Of a stretch of DNA of 47,430 nucleotides, positions 1 to 7,868 are shown piece by piece (position 1 is the first letter of the stretch; the number at the start of each line of letters is the position of its first letter). The position numbers were made by a program, and so were the translations under genes. Location: positions 1-47,430 of the forward strand of contig NZ_NEWD01000024.1 in the NCBI RefSeq assembly GCF_002234915.1, in the 5' to 3' direction. The notes under the pieces were generated by a model. It was not told where the DNA came from, made no database searches, and saw only the letters and a list, made by a program, of their open reading frames with translations. Origin of the DNA: Bifidobacterium vansinderenii. Its GTDB lineage: Bacteria > Actinomycetota > Actinomycetes > Actinomycetales > Bifidobacteriaceae.

Positions 1-144
1 CATCATGCCGTTCATGCCACCCATCGGCGTCATGTCAGAGCCGGACAGACGAGCGTTGCGATCGCCGCGCCACGAAGCGAAGAACGGATCATCGAACAGA
101 TCGGAGAACATCATGTCATTCATCAAAGCCGGAAACATTGCCAT
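1..144 (-). CDS. hsp20: Small heat-shock protein Hsp20, N-terminal part
   Basis: Only the first 48 codons lie in the window; the gene runs off the left edge. The protein begins MAMFPALMND and continues with an F/D/P/M-rich stretch (DLFDDPFF, then a Met/Gly-rich segment). This is the usual start of bifidobacterial Hsp20 (alpha-crystallin family), an ATP-independent holdase that keeps unfolding proteins soluble during heat or osmotic stress. The alpha-crystallin domain itself is not visible, so the family call rests on the N-terminus and on the HspR-type operator upstream. The ATG at 144 is preceded by an AGGAG ribosome binding site nine bases away. The gene stands apart from its right-hand neighbour, with about 550 bp of regulatory and repeat DNA between them. 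Confidence 0.8.
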   Translation of the reverse strand, partial: MAMFPALMNDMMFSDLFDDPFFASWRGDRNARLSGSDMTPMGGMNGMM

Positions 145-314
145 AATCGGTACTCCTAACATCACGGAGGAAAAGCGGCCTTGGCTTCAGTCCACATGGA
201 CTGTTTTCGTTGGCCGTTTCCGGAACCCTTCCCGGGCTCCCACCTTTTGCCTTGCATCTTCTGGTATAGACGGGTTCGTGCCGGATGCAAGCGATGTTTA
301 CTCACAGTGAAAAA

Positions 315-335
315 GTTGAGTCACAACGGCTCAAG
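315..335 (-). promoter_or_regulatory. HAIR-like operator (HspR binding site) upstream of hsp20
   Basis: Read on the minus strand this is CTTGAGC-N7-ACTCAAC, which matches 6 of 7 bases in each arm of the HspR consensus CTTGAGT-N7-ACTCAAG. It lies about 170 bp upstream of the hsp20 start codon and in the expected orientation. In actinobacteria HspR represses dnaK, clpB and, in bifidobacteria, hsp20. The site predicts that this hsp20 belongs to the HspR regulon. The long distance implies a long 5' leader or a promoter well upstream of the start codon. Confidence 0.7.
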
Positions 336-386
336 TTTCGCAAATTCCGATGGCTCTGCTTTCGTCGACATCATCCAACTTGTTCA

Positions 387-643
387 AGTACGTTCCGTTG
401 CGATCTCGATACGAAACGTACTCAGACGAACCGCTTGGATTACGTTCCGTCGCGGGCTGACGACGAAACGTACGCGAACGGACCTTCTCGGTTACGCTCC
501 GTTGCGGATCGCGAACCGAACGTAACCGAATGCGCCGGTTCGTGTACGGTTCGGTATCGGCAATGATCAGAACGTACGCAAACGGCCTCCTTCGGGTACG
601 TTGCGTTGTGTAAGCGGAACGGAACGTACTCGGAGGAGGCCGT
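387..643. repeat. Cluster of four imperfect hairpins with a TACGTTYCGT core
   Basis: Four successive stem-loops fill most of the gap between hsp20 and the nitroreductase gene. Arms are 387-398/411-422 (11 of 12 paired), 441-452/461-472 (11 of 12), 488-503/514-529 (14 of 16) and 582-602/623-643 (19 of 21). All contain variants of TACGTTCCGT and its complement. The last and longest stem lies just past the nitroreductase stop codon and could end its transcript, although no T-run follows. The same core motif recurs as hairpins at 14875-15068. The function is unknown; this looks like a tandem family of palindromic intergenic elements. Confidence 0.7.
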
Positions 644-695
644 GAATCGGTAGTGGGCCGGGCGGACCGATCAACGACCGGCCGGCGATCGGCGA

Positions 696-1235
696 CTACT
701 CGACGAAATGGGTGATGAAGTTGCTGACGGTGGGCTCGCGCTGCTCGGTGACGATAGCGGGGTCGGCGGCGTGGCCGAGCGTCATGGCGGAGACGGGGAT
801 GTAGCCCTCGTCCACGCCGAGTTCGGCGAACAGTTCGGGATGCGACTGCAGTGCCTTGACCACGCCCAGAATGTAGCCGCTGCCCAGACCCAGATCGGTG
901 GCGGCGAGCGCCATGTTCTCGATGATGCCGGCCGCGTTGCAGTAGGCGGTGCCGCGCTCAAGGCCACCCTCCTCGCCGGAGATGAGGATCAGCACCGGGG
1001 CCTTGTAGGTCGGGCCTGTGCCCATGCGACCGGCGTTGGGGCCGGCGAGCGCGTCGATCTTGTCGATAACGCTGCGGTCGGTGATGACGGAGAATTCGAC
1101 GGCCTCGTAGTCGTGCATGCCGATCGGGGCGGCGTTGGCGGCTTCGAGAATGGTCTGGATCTGTTCGCGGGTCACCGGTTCGTCGGTGAATTCGCGGCAA
1201 GTCTTGCGTGTGTGGATCGTCTGCATGATGTTCAT
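696..1235 (-). CDS. Nitroreductase family protein
   Basis: A 179-residue FMN-dependent oxidoreductase-like protein of the nitroreductase superfamily. It starts with the typical helix IHTRKTCREFTDEPV, followed by the phosphate/flavin-contacting AANAAPIGMHDYE segment. Further on come the AAGIIENMALAATDLGLGSGYI segment (about 112-133) and the C-terminal MTLGHAADP region that closes over the flavin. Such enzymes reduce nitro groups, quinones or flavins with NAD(P)H; the natural substrate is not predictable. Three ATGs follow an AGGAGG (1242-1247). The ATG at 1235 has the best spacing (6 nt), with 1238 and 1226 as alternatives; the longer open frame to 1289 lacks a site. It has no close operon partner and ends beside a large hairpin cluster. 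Confidence 0.85.
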   Translation of the reverse strand: MNIMQTIHTRKTCREFTDEPVTREQIQTILEAANAAPIGMHDYEAVEFSVITDRSVIDKIDALAGPNAGRMGTGPTYKAPVLILISGEEGGLERGTAYCNAAGIIENMALAATDLGLGSGYILGVVKALQSHPELFAELGVDEGYIPVSAMTLGHAADPAIVTEQREPTVSNFITHFVE

Positions 1236-1345
1236 CATTTGCCTCCTTGACGGGACAGTCCTGCGACAGCATCGTCGCCTGCGTCCCATTGTAGGAGGGA
1301 CGGGCGGGATTTTGGGGAGGGTTGGCGGAGGGTGATCGGAGTTGT

Positions 1346-1449
1346 CCCCTCCCCTCAGTCCGCCATACGGCGGACAGCTCCCCTCCCTGGGAGGGGAGCC
1401 AGAGAAAGAACCAGTCCGCCTTTGGCAGACAGCCCCTGGGAGGGGAGCC
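1346..1449. repeat. Double-hairpin G/C repeat (family 1, copy 1, plus degenerate half)
   Basis: The sequence has two consecutive palindromes: a CAGTCCGCC...GGCGGACAG stem, then a CTCCCCTCCC/GGGAGGGGAG stem ending near 1400. A second, degraded version of the same unit follows at 1412-1449. It sits between the amidohydrolase stop codon and the start of the nitroreductase gene. Related copies lie at 7802, 12435, 18147, 22700, 26688 and 33569. No poly-T tail is present, so it is not a standard intrinsic terminator. Confidence 0.8.
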
Positions 1450-1466
1450 GAAGCCAGAGTGTGGGG

Positions 1467-3083
1467 TTAGAGGGTGGTGTGGGTCCAGCGGGAGGCGCAG
1501 AGAGTGGCGGCAACGGGCATGGCGCGGAGTGTGGCGGCGGCTTCGGATGCCGACGTTGCGGAATCGACAGCGGAATCCGCGGCGAGAGGGTTGCGGTCGA
1601 GGAGGACCAGATCGGCGGGGGCGCCCGTCTGCGGGGCGATGCCGTGACCGAACGTGGACGAGGCGAGCGCGGTACGTACGTCAAGCCGCTGTTCGGGCTG
1701 GTACGCGTCGCGATCATCGTCGGTGCGGTACACGGCGGCGGACATGGCCACCCACGGGTCGAGCACGGCGACGGGCGCGTCGGAGCCGAAGCGCAGCGGC
1801 ACGCCAGTGTCGTGCAGCGTGCGATACGGGAACGGGATGGCGCTCATGCCCGCCCAGTATCGGGACACGACGTCACGGTCGTCAACGGCATGCTGCGGCT
1901 GCACGCTCGCCGTCAGGCCAAGCGCCACGAACCGTTCAACGTCGTTCGGCCGCAGCTGCTGCGCGTGTTCGACGGCACCGTGCGCGCCGGTACGGGCGAA
2001 CGCGTCAAGAACCACGGCGTTGGCGGCGTCGCCGATCGCGTGGCAGGCCACGTCGAAACCGTTGTTCTTCGCGACGGTCATGTAGTGCTCGATCTGTTCG
2101 GGACTGTAGCTGAGCACGCCGTGCGTTTCGGGCGTGATGTTTGAATACGGCTGGCTGCAGTAGGCGGACCGTGTGTTCAGCGAGCCGTCGGAGATGAGCT
2201 TCAACGTGGTGGCGTGCGCCAGGCCATGGCTGCCGGGAATCTCACTGCCGCCGCGCCATCCGTCGGCCACGGCCTGTTCGATGCGTTCGGGATAGACGCC
2301 GGCACGCACACGCAGCAGGTCGAGTCCGGCGGCGAATCGTGCCGTCCACTGGCTGATCGTGTCGGCCATTTCGTAGTCGCAGATGCCGACGACGCCCTTA
2401 CTGGCGGCGTCCTGTTCGGCGGCGCGGATCATGCGCAACTGTTCGGCGCCGTTCGCGTCGTCAAGACGGCAGTAGGCGTCGAACCATTCGAGCTCACCGA
2501 CCAGACCGCTCTCCCCCACGTGCACGCCGAGCCTGCGGGCGGCTGCGGAGTTCACCCAGCCGCAGTGCATGTCGGCGCTGGACAGGGCCACGGGCTGGTC
2601 GCCGGAAACCGCATCGATGGCGGCGAGCGTAGGCTGCTCGAAATCCGACCACAGCGAGTGTCGGAACCGCATGCCGACCACGAACGCGTCGGAATCCAAG
2701 CCCTCCGGGGACTTGCGACGGGCGTCAAGATAGTCGCGCAGCATGACCATCGCCTCGCTGGCGCTCGTGGCGGAGAGCAGATCGAGACGGCCGAACGTGG
2801 CCGACCACTGCGTGAAATGCGTGTGACCGTCCCACAGGCCGGGGATGATCCAACGGCCGTCGGCGTTGACGACCTCGTCGGGAACGGGAAGATCGGAGTA
2901 CGACGAACGGATCTCGCGATCGGCGACCGGACTGACGTCGGCGACGACGCCATTGGCAACGGTCACGTCAACGGGCCGATCGTTCTCGACGAGACGGGCG
3001 TTTTCGATGCGGATGACGGGAGTGCTGTTCGGGTTCGACTGTGCCGACGGCGTGCCGGGATTGCTGAGCGTGGTCATGGTCAT
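1467..3083 (-). CDS. Amidohydrolase family 3 protein (YtcJ-like)
   Basis: A metal-dependent amidohydrolase of about 538 residues, the usual size for the YtcJ/exoenzyme-regulator-like branch. An N-terminal beta-sandwich part is followed by the metal-binding PGLWDGHTHF motif (about residue 75). Later come the LKLISDGSL lysine region, the HAIGD and VEHAQQL histidine motifs, and the RFGSDAPVAVLDPW aspartate motif near the C-terminus. Together these are the residues expected of a TIM-barrel hydrolase acting on cyclic or linear amide bonds; the substrate is unknown. There is no clear ribosome binding site. Clustered ATGs at 3098, 3086, 3083 and 3077 are all possible starts, and translation may be leaderless. 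It stands alone between a repeat element and the divergent mscS. Confidence 0.85.
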   Translation of the reverse strand: MTMTTLSNPGTPSAQSNPNSTPVIRIENARLVENDRPVDVTVANGVVADVSPVADREIRSSYSDLPVPDEVVNADGRWIIPGLWDGHTHFTQWSATFGRLDLLSATSASEAMVMLRDYLDARRKSPEGLDSDAFVVGMRFRHSLWSDFEQPTLAAIDAVSGDQPVALSSADMHCGWVNSAAARRLGVHVGESGLVGELEWFDAYCRLDDANGAEQLRMIRAAEQDAASKGVVGICDYEMADTISQWTARFAAGLDLLRVRAGVYPERIEQAVADGWRGGSEIPGSHGLAHATTLKLISDGSLNTRSAYCSQPYSNITPETHGVLSYSPEQIEHYMTVAKNNGFDVACHAIGDAANAVVLDAFARTGAHGAVEHAQQLRPNDVERFVALGLTASVQPQHAVDDRDVVSRYWAGMSAIPFPYRTLHDTGVPLRFGSDAPVAVLDPWVAMSAAVYRTDDDRDAYQPEQRLDVRTALASSTFGHGIAPQTGAPADLVLLDRNPLAADSAVDSATSASEAAATLRAMPVAATLCASRWTHTTL

Positions 3084-3218
3084 CATGATGACACGCATGA
3101 CGGGGTATGCGGGTGGAAGTGGCCGGTATGCAGATAGGGAGGGGAAGGAAAAAGAGAGGTCTTCACGGGGCGCACAGATTCTGTCCGTACGATGGGTAAC
3201 GATCATCAACCACGTAGC

Positions 3219-3292
3219 GTGATCACACCAACGAATCCTCAGAATATCTCGGCAAGTATTGCAATCCCGCTGCGGTCGTAGTGTGATCACAC
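3219..3292. promoter_or_regulatory. Pair of GTGATCAC palindromes upstream of mscS
   Basis: GTGATCACACC occurs twice, with palindrome centres 64 bp apart (about 3222.5 and 3286.5). The second copy extends to a perfect 12-bp palindrome, GTGTGATCACAC, at 3281-3292. Both lie in the divergent gap between the amidohydrolase and mscS, 55-125 bp before the mscS start. A very similar GTGCGATCACAC lies at 28204-28215, upstream of glf. The spacing, close to six helical turns, suggests paired operators for a dimeric repressor, but the regulator is not identified. Confidence 0.45.
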
Positions 3293-3345
3293 CGGCAATA
3301 CGGCGCCTGGGCACATGGCACGGGCACAACGACACAGGAGGCATA

Positions 3346-4140
3346 GTGCAGGAACTGATCGACGACCCCATGATCTGGCTGCGGGCGAACTCAGGAAAGA
3401 TCTTCCTGCTCGTCATCGTACTGATCGTCGCGACCGTGGCGGACAAGGCGATATCCAAGGCCATGCGCATCGCGCTTGACAAGACCGAAATCCCCAGCGC
3501 ATCGATCTTCGTGAACATCGTACGCGTGGTCATCTGGGTGGCCGCGGCCAGCTTCGTTCTGCAACCCGTGTTCGGCATCAACCCCACCACGCTGATGACC
3601 GCGCTAGGCGTCGGCGGTATCGCCATCTCCTTCGGTCTCAAGGACACCATCGCCAACGTGATCGGCGGATTCGGCCTCATGCTCAGCAAGGTCGTGCAGC
3701 CCGGCGATCTGGTCACCATCAATGGCATCACCGGACTCGTGGAGGACGTGACCTGGCGTCACACCGTGGTCAAGGAACGGTCCGGCAACACCATGTGGAT
3801 CCCCAACTCCGTGCTCAACACGGCCGCACTCGAAAAGATGACCGAATCGACCGAAGGCATGACCACGATCGCGTTCACCGCACGCGGCGAGGAGGGCGTG
3901 GACACCACCGCCATGGCGCAGCGCATCGTGAACGCCGTCGAGGCCGCCACCGGTGACATCGCACTGCCCGGCAACCCGCCGATCGTAAAGTTCAACGGTT
4001 TTACCCCGTACGGCATCGAAGGCAAGGTGCTGCTGTTCACCAAGCCCGACGTGCTGCTGTCGACCATGCAGGATCGTGCCACGCGGGCGCTGGCCGGCGA
4101 GGGATTCCTGGTGCAGAACGCGGCGCCGGTCGAAGAGTAG
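3346..4140 (+). CDS. mscS: Small mechanosensitive ion channel of the MscS family
   Basis: This 264-residue membrane protein matches the MscS core. TM1 is at about 18-36, TM2 at about 54-74, and the pore-lining glycine/alanine-rich TM3 at about 80-113 (ALGVGGIAISFGLKDTIANV). The beta domain follows (VQPGDLVTINGITGLVEDV and WIPNSVL), then an alpha/beta C-terminal vestibule. The heptameric channel opens when membrane tension rises and releases solutes after hypo-osmotic shock. The GTG at 3346 follows AGGAGG with a short 4-nt gap; the frame is open upstream to 3259, but that part has no homology signal. A GNAT gene follows 61 bp downstream and may be co-transcribed. Paired GTGATCAC palindromes lie upstream. 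Confidence 0.92.
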   Translation: MQELIDDPMIWLRANSGKIFLLVIVLIVATVADKAISKAMRIALDKTEIPSASIFVNIVRVVIWVAAASFVLQPVFGINPTTLMTALGVGGIAISFGLKDTIANVIGGFGLMLSKVVQPGDLVTINGITGLVEDVTWRHTVVKERSGNTMWIPNSVLNTAALEKMTESTEGMTTIAFTARGEEGVDTTAMAQRIVNAVEAATGDIALPGNPPIVKFNGFTPYGIEGKVLLFTKPDVLLSTMQDRATRALAGEGFLVQNAAPVEE

Positions 4141-4201
4141 AGCGGCGTAACGGCATCGATGCCAATAGCGAAACCGTAATAGAGCCAGCAAAGGAGAACA
4201 T

Positions 4202-4726
4202 ATGGGTAGGATTCGCAGGGCCGCGGTCGCGGATATTCCGGATCTGGATCGGCTGCTGTTTCAGGTGGCGGCCGTGCATCACGAGGGCAGGCCGGATCTG
4301 TTCAAGCCGAATGCGAAGAAGTATTCGGACGAGGAGCTGACGGCGATCATCGCGGATGACGAGCGGCCGATCTTCGTGTACGAGGACGATGCGGATGGCA
4401 GCGATGCGAACGGAGACGCGGACGGTCGCGTAGACGATAACGGCGGCCGCGTGATCGGCTATGCGTTCTGTGTGTTCCAGCGTCATCCGGGCAGTCACGT
4501 GCTCACCGACATCGTCACGTTGTATATCGACGATCTGTGCGTGGACGAGAACGCGCGCGGCAAACACGTGGGCAGCGCGCTGTACCGGCATGTGCTCGAT
4601 TTCGCGCGCGAGCAGGGCTGCTACAACGTGACGCTCAACGTGTGGAGCTGCAATCCGAGCGCGATGGCGTTCTATGAACACTGCGGACTCAAGCCGCAGA
4701 AGGTGGGTATGGAGACGATCCTGTAG
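4202..4726 (+). CDS. GNAT family N-acetyltransferase
   Basis: A 174-residue protein of the GCN5-related acetyltransferase fold. The N-terminus (GRIRRAAVADIPDLDRLLFQ) is the usual first strand and helix. The acetyl-CoA binding motif A is LCVDENARGKHVGSALYRH (about 118-136), followed by NVTLNVWSCNPSAMAFYEHCGL, the motif B region in which the tyrosine and NPSAMAFYE helix complete the CoA site. The acceptor substrate is unknown. Residues about 60-80 form an acidic Asp/Gly/Asn-rich insert between strands, longer than is usual in the family. The ATG at 4202 follows AAAGGAGA. It lies 61 bp after mscS on the same strand and is followed by a palindromic repeat that could end transcription. Confidence 0.88.
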   Translation: MGRIRRAAVADIPDLDRLLFQVAAVHHEGRPDLFKPNAKKYSDEELTAIIADDERPIFVYEDDADGSDANGDADGRVDDNGGRVIGYAFCVFQRHPGSHVLTDIVTLYIDDLCVDENARGKHVGSALYRHVLDFAREQGCYNVTLNVWSCNPSAMAFYEHCGLKPQKVGMETIL

Positions 4727-4729
4727 GTG

Positions 4730-4868
4730 GACTTGGTAGTCCATGCGAACGGATTTGGGAGTCCGAACGAACTTGGTAGTCGAAACGCGACACTTTTTTC
4801 GCGTGTGAGGGCTCACGTTGTCGCGTTTGGACTACCAAAGCGGATTGGACTACCAAAGTGGATTGGTC
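4730..4868. repeat. GTAGTCC palindromic element, divergent copy
   Basis: A long imperfect palindrome centred near 4806. The arm at 4772-4791 (TTGGTAGTC, then AAACGCGACA) is complementary to TGTCGCGTTTGGACTACCAA at about 4819-4838, with further GTAGTCC or AGTCC half-units outside it. The interior (TTTTTTCGCGTGTGAGGGCTCAC) matches the interior of the two 149-bp copies at 29547 and 43182, but here TACCAA replaces TACTGAA in the arms. It lies between convergent genes (GNAT plus, amrS minus), so it may also act as a two-way terminator. Confidence 0.75.
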
Positions 4869-4887
4869 TGGATGCTGAAGCGGGGGA

Positions 4888-5985
4888 TTACTGCCAGAGA
4901 CCGGCGATGGGGGTGTTGCAGTCGGGGCAGCGGCCGGTGCCGTCGGCGTCGACGCGTATGCGGTTCTCAAGGATGCGATACCAGTCGCGCCGTATGAGAG
5001 CGGCACGGCATTCGGGATTCGGGCACAGCGTGGTGTCGCCCTCAATGTCGTGCACATTGCCGGTGTACACGTAGTGCAGCCCCTCCCCCATCGCGATGCG
5101 GCGAGCGCGGGTCAGCGTCTCCGGCGGCGTGGGCGGCACGTCGAGCATGCGCCACGCCGGGTGGAACGCGGAGAAGTGCAGCGGCACGTCCGGCCCGCAA
5201 TGCTCACGTATCCACGCGCATTCGGCGTGCAGCTGCGCATCGTCGTCGTTGAGTCCGGGAATGAGCAGCGTAGTCAGCTCGACCCACACGTGATCACCGG
5301 ACGGCGTGCGCGCCTCGTTGACCGCATAGTCGATCGTATCGAGCACGTCCTGCAGGTGCGTGCCGGTGACCTTGCGGTAGAAGTCCTCCGTGAAGCCCTT
5401 GAGATCGATGTTCGCCGCGTCCATCGCACCGTAGAATTCCGGTCGCGCGCAGGCGCTCATGTATCCGGCGGTCACGGCGATCGGGTGGATGCCGCGCGCA
5501 CGGCAGGTGCGGGCCGTGTCGATCGCGTATTCGGCGAACACGATCGGATCGTTGTATGTGAACGCCACGGATTCCACGCCGTAGTCGTCGGCCACGGCGG
5601 CGATCCTGTCGGGCGAAGCCTCCACACCCAGTCGATCCCAGTCGCGTGCCTTGGAGATGTCCCAGTTCTGGCAAAACCTGCAGCCGGAGTTGCAGCCGGC
5701 GGTGCCGAAGCTCAGCACACGAGAACCGGGCAGGAAATGATTGAGAGGCTTCTTCTCCACCGGGTCGATCGCGAAGCCGGAACTGCGGCCGTACGTATCG
5801 CATACGATGCGTCCGCCATGATTCGACCGCACGAAGCAGAATCCGCGCTGCCCGTCGGCCAGACGACATCCGCGCGGGCACAGATCACACTGCACCCGGC
5901 CGTCCGGCAACGCATGCTGCCATCGCGGCGCAGCGTCATATCCGGTGCCGGTCCGATCGAAAGCGATTGCTGTCTGGTCGATCAT
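4888..5985 (-). CDS. amrS: AmmeMemoRadiSam system radical SAM enzyme
   Basis: A 365-residue radical S-adenosylmethionine protein. An N-terminal Cys motif (CDLCPRGCRL, about 34-43) precedes the [4Fe-4S] cluster motif CNSGCRFCQNW (about 98-108; CxxxCxxC), which is typical of the AmrS/PflA-like group. The SAM-contacting regions follow (FTYNDPIVFAEY, IDLKGF, ELTTLLIPGLND). The C-terminus carries two CxxC pairs (CPNPEC and CPDC), suggesting an extra metal site. The reaction of the AmmeMemoRadiSam set is not known; the family is named for its link to AMMECR1 and Memo domains. Its ribosome binding site AAGGAG lies inside the last codons of the upstream Memo-AMMECR1 gene, and only 6 bp separate the two, so they are almost surely co-translated. 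Confidence 0.93.
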   Translation of the reverse strand: MIDQTAIAFDRTGTGYDAAPRWQHALPDGRVQCDLCPRGCRLADGQRGFCFVRSNHGGRIVCDTYGRSSGFAIDPVEKKPLNHFLPGSRVLSFGTAGCNSGCRFCQNWDISKARDWDRLGVEASPDRIAAVADDYGVESVAFTYNDPIVFAEYAIDTARTCRARGIHPIAVTAGYMSACARPEFYGAMDAANIDLKGFTEDFYRKVTGTHLQDVLDTIDYAVNEARTPSGDHVWVELTTLLIPGLNDDDAQLHAECAWIREHCGPDVPLHFSAFHPAWRMLDVPPTPPETLTRARRIAMGEGLHYVYTGNVHDIEGDTTLCPNPECRAALIRRDWYRILENRIRVDADGTGRCPDCNTPIAGLWQ

Positions 5986-5991
5986 GATCGG

Positions 5992-7725
5992 TCACTCCTT
6001 GTAGGCGGTGACGGAGTAGCGGTGGCACCGGATGCGGGAGCCGGTCCACGTGGCGGTGGACGGCAGGCCGGACTTGGCGAGCAGGTGGGAGACGAATTCG
6101 TGCGGGTCGGGCAGGTCGTCCCATACCTGCGGCAGGAACGTTGCACGATGACCGCGGCCGTCATCGATGATCAGGCCGTCCTTGCCCGGGCGCAGTTCGG
6201 CCTCCAGCTCGTCACGGCTGGCGGCACGCATCGGCTCGGGTTTGCCGAGCACCGACACCTCCACGTCGAGCAGCGGATATTCGGACGGCGTGACCGGGTG
6301 GAAGCGCGGATCGCGGCTGGCGGCGTCGATGGCGTGGCCGGCGATGTCACGGCCGAGCGGGCGGTACGCCTCCAATGTGCCGATGCATCCGCGTAAGCGT
6401 CCGCCTTCCGTGAGCGTGACGAAGCTGGCGCCTGACTCCCGCAGCCAGTCATGTTCGTCGACGATGGTCTGCGGATCGACGTCGTCGGGGTCTTCGATGC
6501 CGAGGTAGCGGCGCAGGGACAGCCGGGCGAGCGCGATGGCGATACGGGCGCGTTCCTCGGTTTGCGCAGCCTCCATATTGTGGGTGGAATCAGCGTCATG
6601 TGCGACGGACTCGTTATGCGCGTTCACCGTCGCAGAATTTGTTGATTGATTCAACGAATGCGATGACGACGATGCGGCTGACGCCGAATCAGTGCCGGAT
6701 GCGGTCTGCCAGACGGCGAACGACGCGTAGCCGACCACCGGTTCATCCGGGTTGAGCGGAATCGGACGATGGGCGAGCACTCCGGTATCGGACGGATCCA
6801 GCAGCGTGTGGGACAACGTCACTTCCCTATCGTCACCCGACGTGCAGCAGCCGAGGAAACGCAGATCAAGATCGGACGATTCCAATGATTCCGACGACGC
6901 GGCGGACCGGTCGGCCGCCGCATGCACTCCGCGACGGCACACGTCGAGCAGTCCGTTGACCGGATAGGCGCCGCACGCATAGTTCGGGTGAATCGGACCG
7001 TCGAGCGCCGCGATACGTGCGATTGTTCGATCATCGAACGCACGGGCGACCTCGTTGGGATGATAATGCGACAGATCGGAGCTGATTACGATCACCGTCT
7101 CCGGGCCTCCCCACAGGGCGCGCAGCACGTCGCCCACTTCGGCGGGACTCGCATCGCCGGCGTTGAGCGGCACGATCTGCAGGTCAGAGCCGAGCACGGT
7201 CTGCAGGAACGGGATCTGCACCTCCACGGCGTGCTCGCGCGCGTGCGTGGGATCGTTGACCAAGAGCGCCGGGGCAGGCGCGTCGTCGTCGGCGCGCATA
7301 TTGTTGCGCCATTCGGACGGATCGGTTTCCGTCAGCGGCAATCCGAGCGCTCGGGCTTCGGATTTCACATCGATCGGCACTGCACCGAACGGCGTGGAGA
7401 ATGCGGTGGCGCGGCACATGGCCACGCCACGAACCGCCACACGATGCGTGGGGCCGATGATCACGGCCCGCTTAATCGTGCCACGGCCGCGCTCCAGCAA
7501 TGCGTAAGCGAGTGCCGCCGTGGTGCCCGAGTAGATGTAGCCGGCGTGCGGCACGATCACGGCCTTGGGAGCACCCTGCGGCAGGGCGTGTGCGGGAACG
7601 GATTTGAGCAGCGTACGCGCATAGTCGAGCTGATGGTCGATCATCGTGCGCAGCTCGTGCGGATCGGCGGGGTAGAACGCGCCGGCGACTGCGGCGTGAC
7701 GGATACGTTCAGTGGAGTTTGTCAT
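5992..7725 (-). CDS. amrB-amrA: Fused AmmeMemoRadiSam protein B (Memo) and A (AMMECR1)
   Basis: A 577-residue fusion. Residues 1 to about 330 are a Memo-like domain, with metal-ligand-type histidines in VPHAGYIYSG and DLSHYHPNE and a cysteine in FLGCCTSGD. A Ser/Asn/Ala-rich linker of about 60 residues follows (about 340-400). The C-terminal 190 residues are an AMMECR1 domain with its hallmark GRLRGCIGTLEA and a DPRFHPVTPSEYPLLDVEVSVLG segment. Elsewhere the two domains are commonly separate genes beside the radical SAM gene; here they are one polypeptide encoded just before amrS. The biochemical role is unknown, though human Memo and bacterial relatives bind metal. The ATG at 7725 follows AGAGGTGG; a GTG at 7734 is less likely. 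Confidence 0.92.
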   Translation of the reverse strand: MTNSTERIRHAAVAGAFYPADPHELRTMIDHQLDYARTLLKSVPAHALPQGAPKAVIVPHAGYIYSGTTAALAYALLERGRGTIKRAVIIGPTHRVAVRGVAMCRATAFSTPFGAVPIDVKSEARALGLPLTETDPSEWRNNMRADDDAPAPALLVNDPTHAREHAVEVQIPFLQTVLGSDLQIVPLNAGDASPAEVGDVLRALWGGPETVIVISSDLSHYHPNEVARAFDDRTIARIAALDGPIHPNYACGAYPVNGLLDVCRRGVHAAADRSAASSESLESSDLDLRFLGCCTSGDDREVTLSHTLLDPSDTGVLAHRPIPLNPDEPVVGYASFAVWQTASGTDSASAASSSSHSLNQSTNSATVNAHNESVAHDADSTHNMEAAQTEERARIAIALARLSLRRYLGIEDPDDVDPQTIVDEHDWLRESGASFVTLTEGGRLRGCIGTLEAYRPLGRDIAGHAIDAASRDPRFHPVTPSEYPLLDVEVSVLGKPEPMRAASRDELEAELRPGKDGLIIDDGRGHRATFLPQVWDDLPDPHEFVSHLLAKSGLPSTATWTGSRIRCHRYSVTAYKE

Positions 7726-7801
7726 GATTACCACCTCTGTACGTCATCGTAGTCGGGTGGAAGGGAATTGTAAGGGCGGGCGGAAGCGGTGAGGATTGAA
7801 G

Positions 7802-7856
7802 CCCTCCCCTCAGTCCGCCATGTGGCGGACAGCTCCCCTCCCTAGGAGGGGAGCCG
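7802..7856. repeat. Double-hairpin G/C repeat (family 1, copy 2)
   Basis: CAGTCCGCC(A)/GGCGGACAG stem followed by an AGCTCCCCTCC/GGAGGGGAGC stem, nearly identical to the copy at 1346. It lies directly after the ddl stop codon (minus strand) and before the amrB-amrA start. The orientation relative to the upstream gene is the same as in the other intergenic copies. Confidence 0.85.
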
Positions 7857-7868
7857 GAATATTGAGGC

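Noticed and set aside
4202-4726. GNAT acetyltransferase considered as a toxin of a TacT-like toxin-antitoxin pair
   Set aside because: No small DNA-binding antitoxin gene precedes it; the upstream neighbour is mscS.
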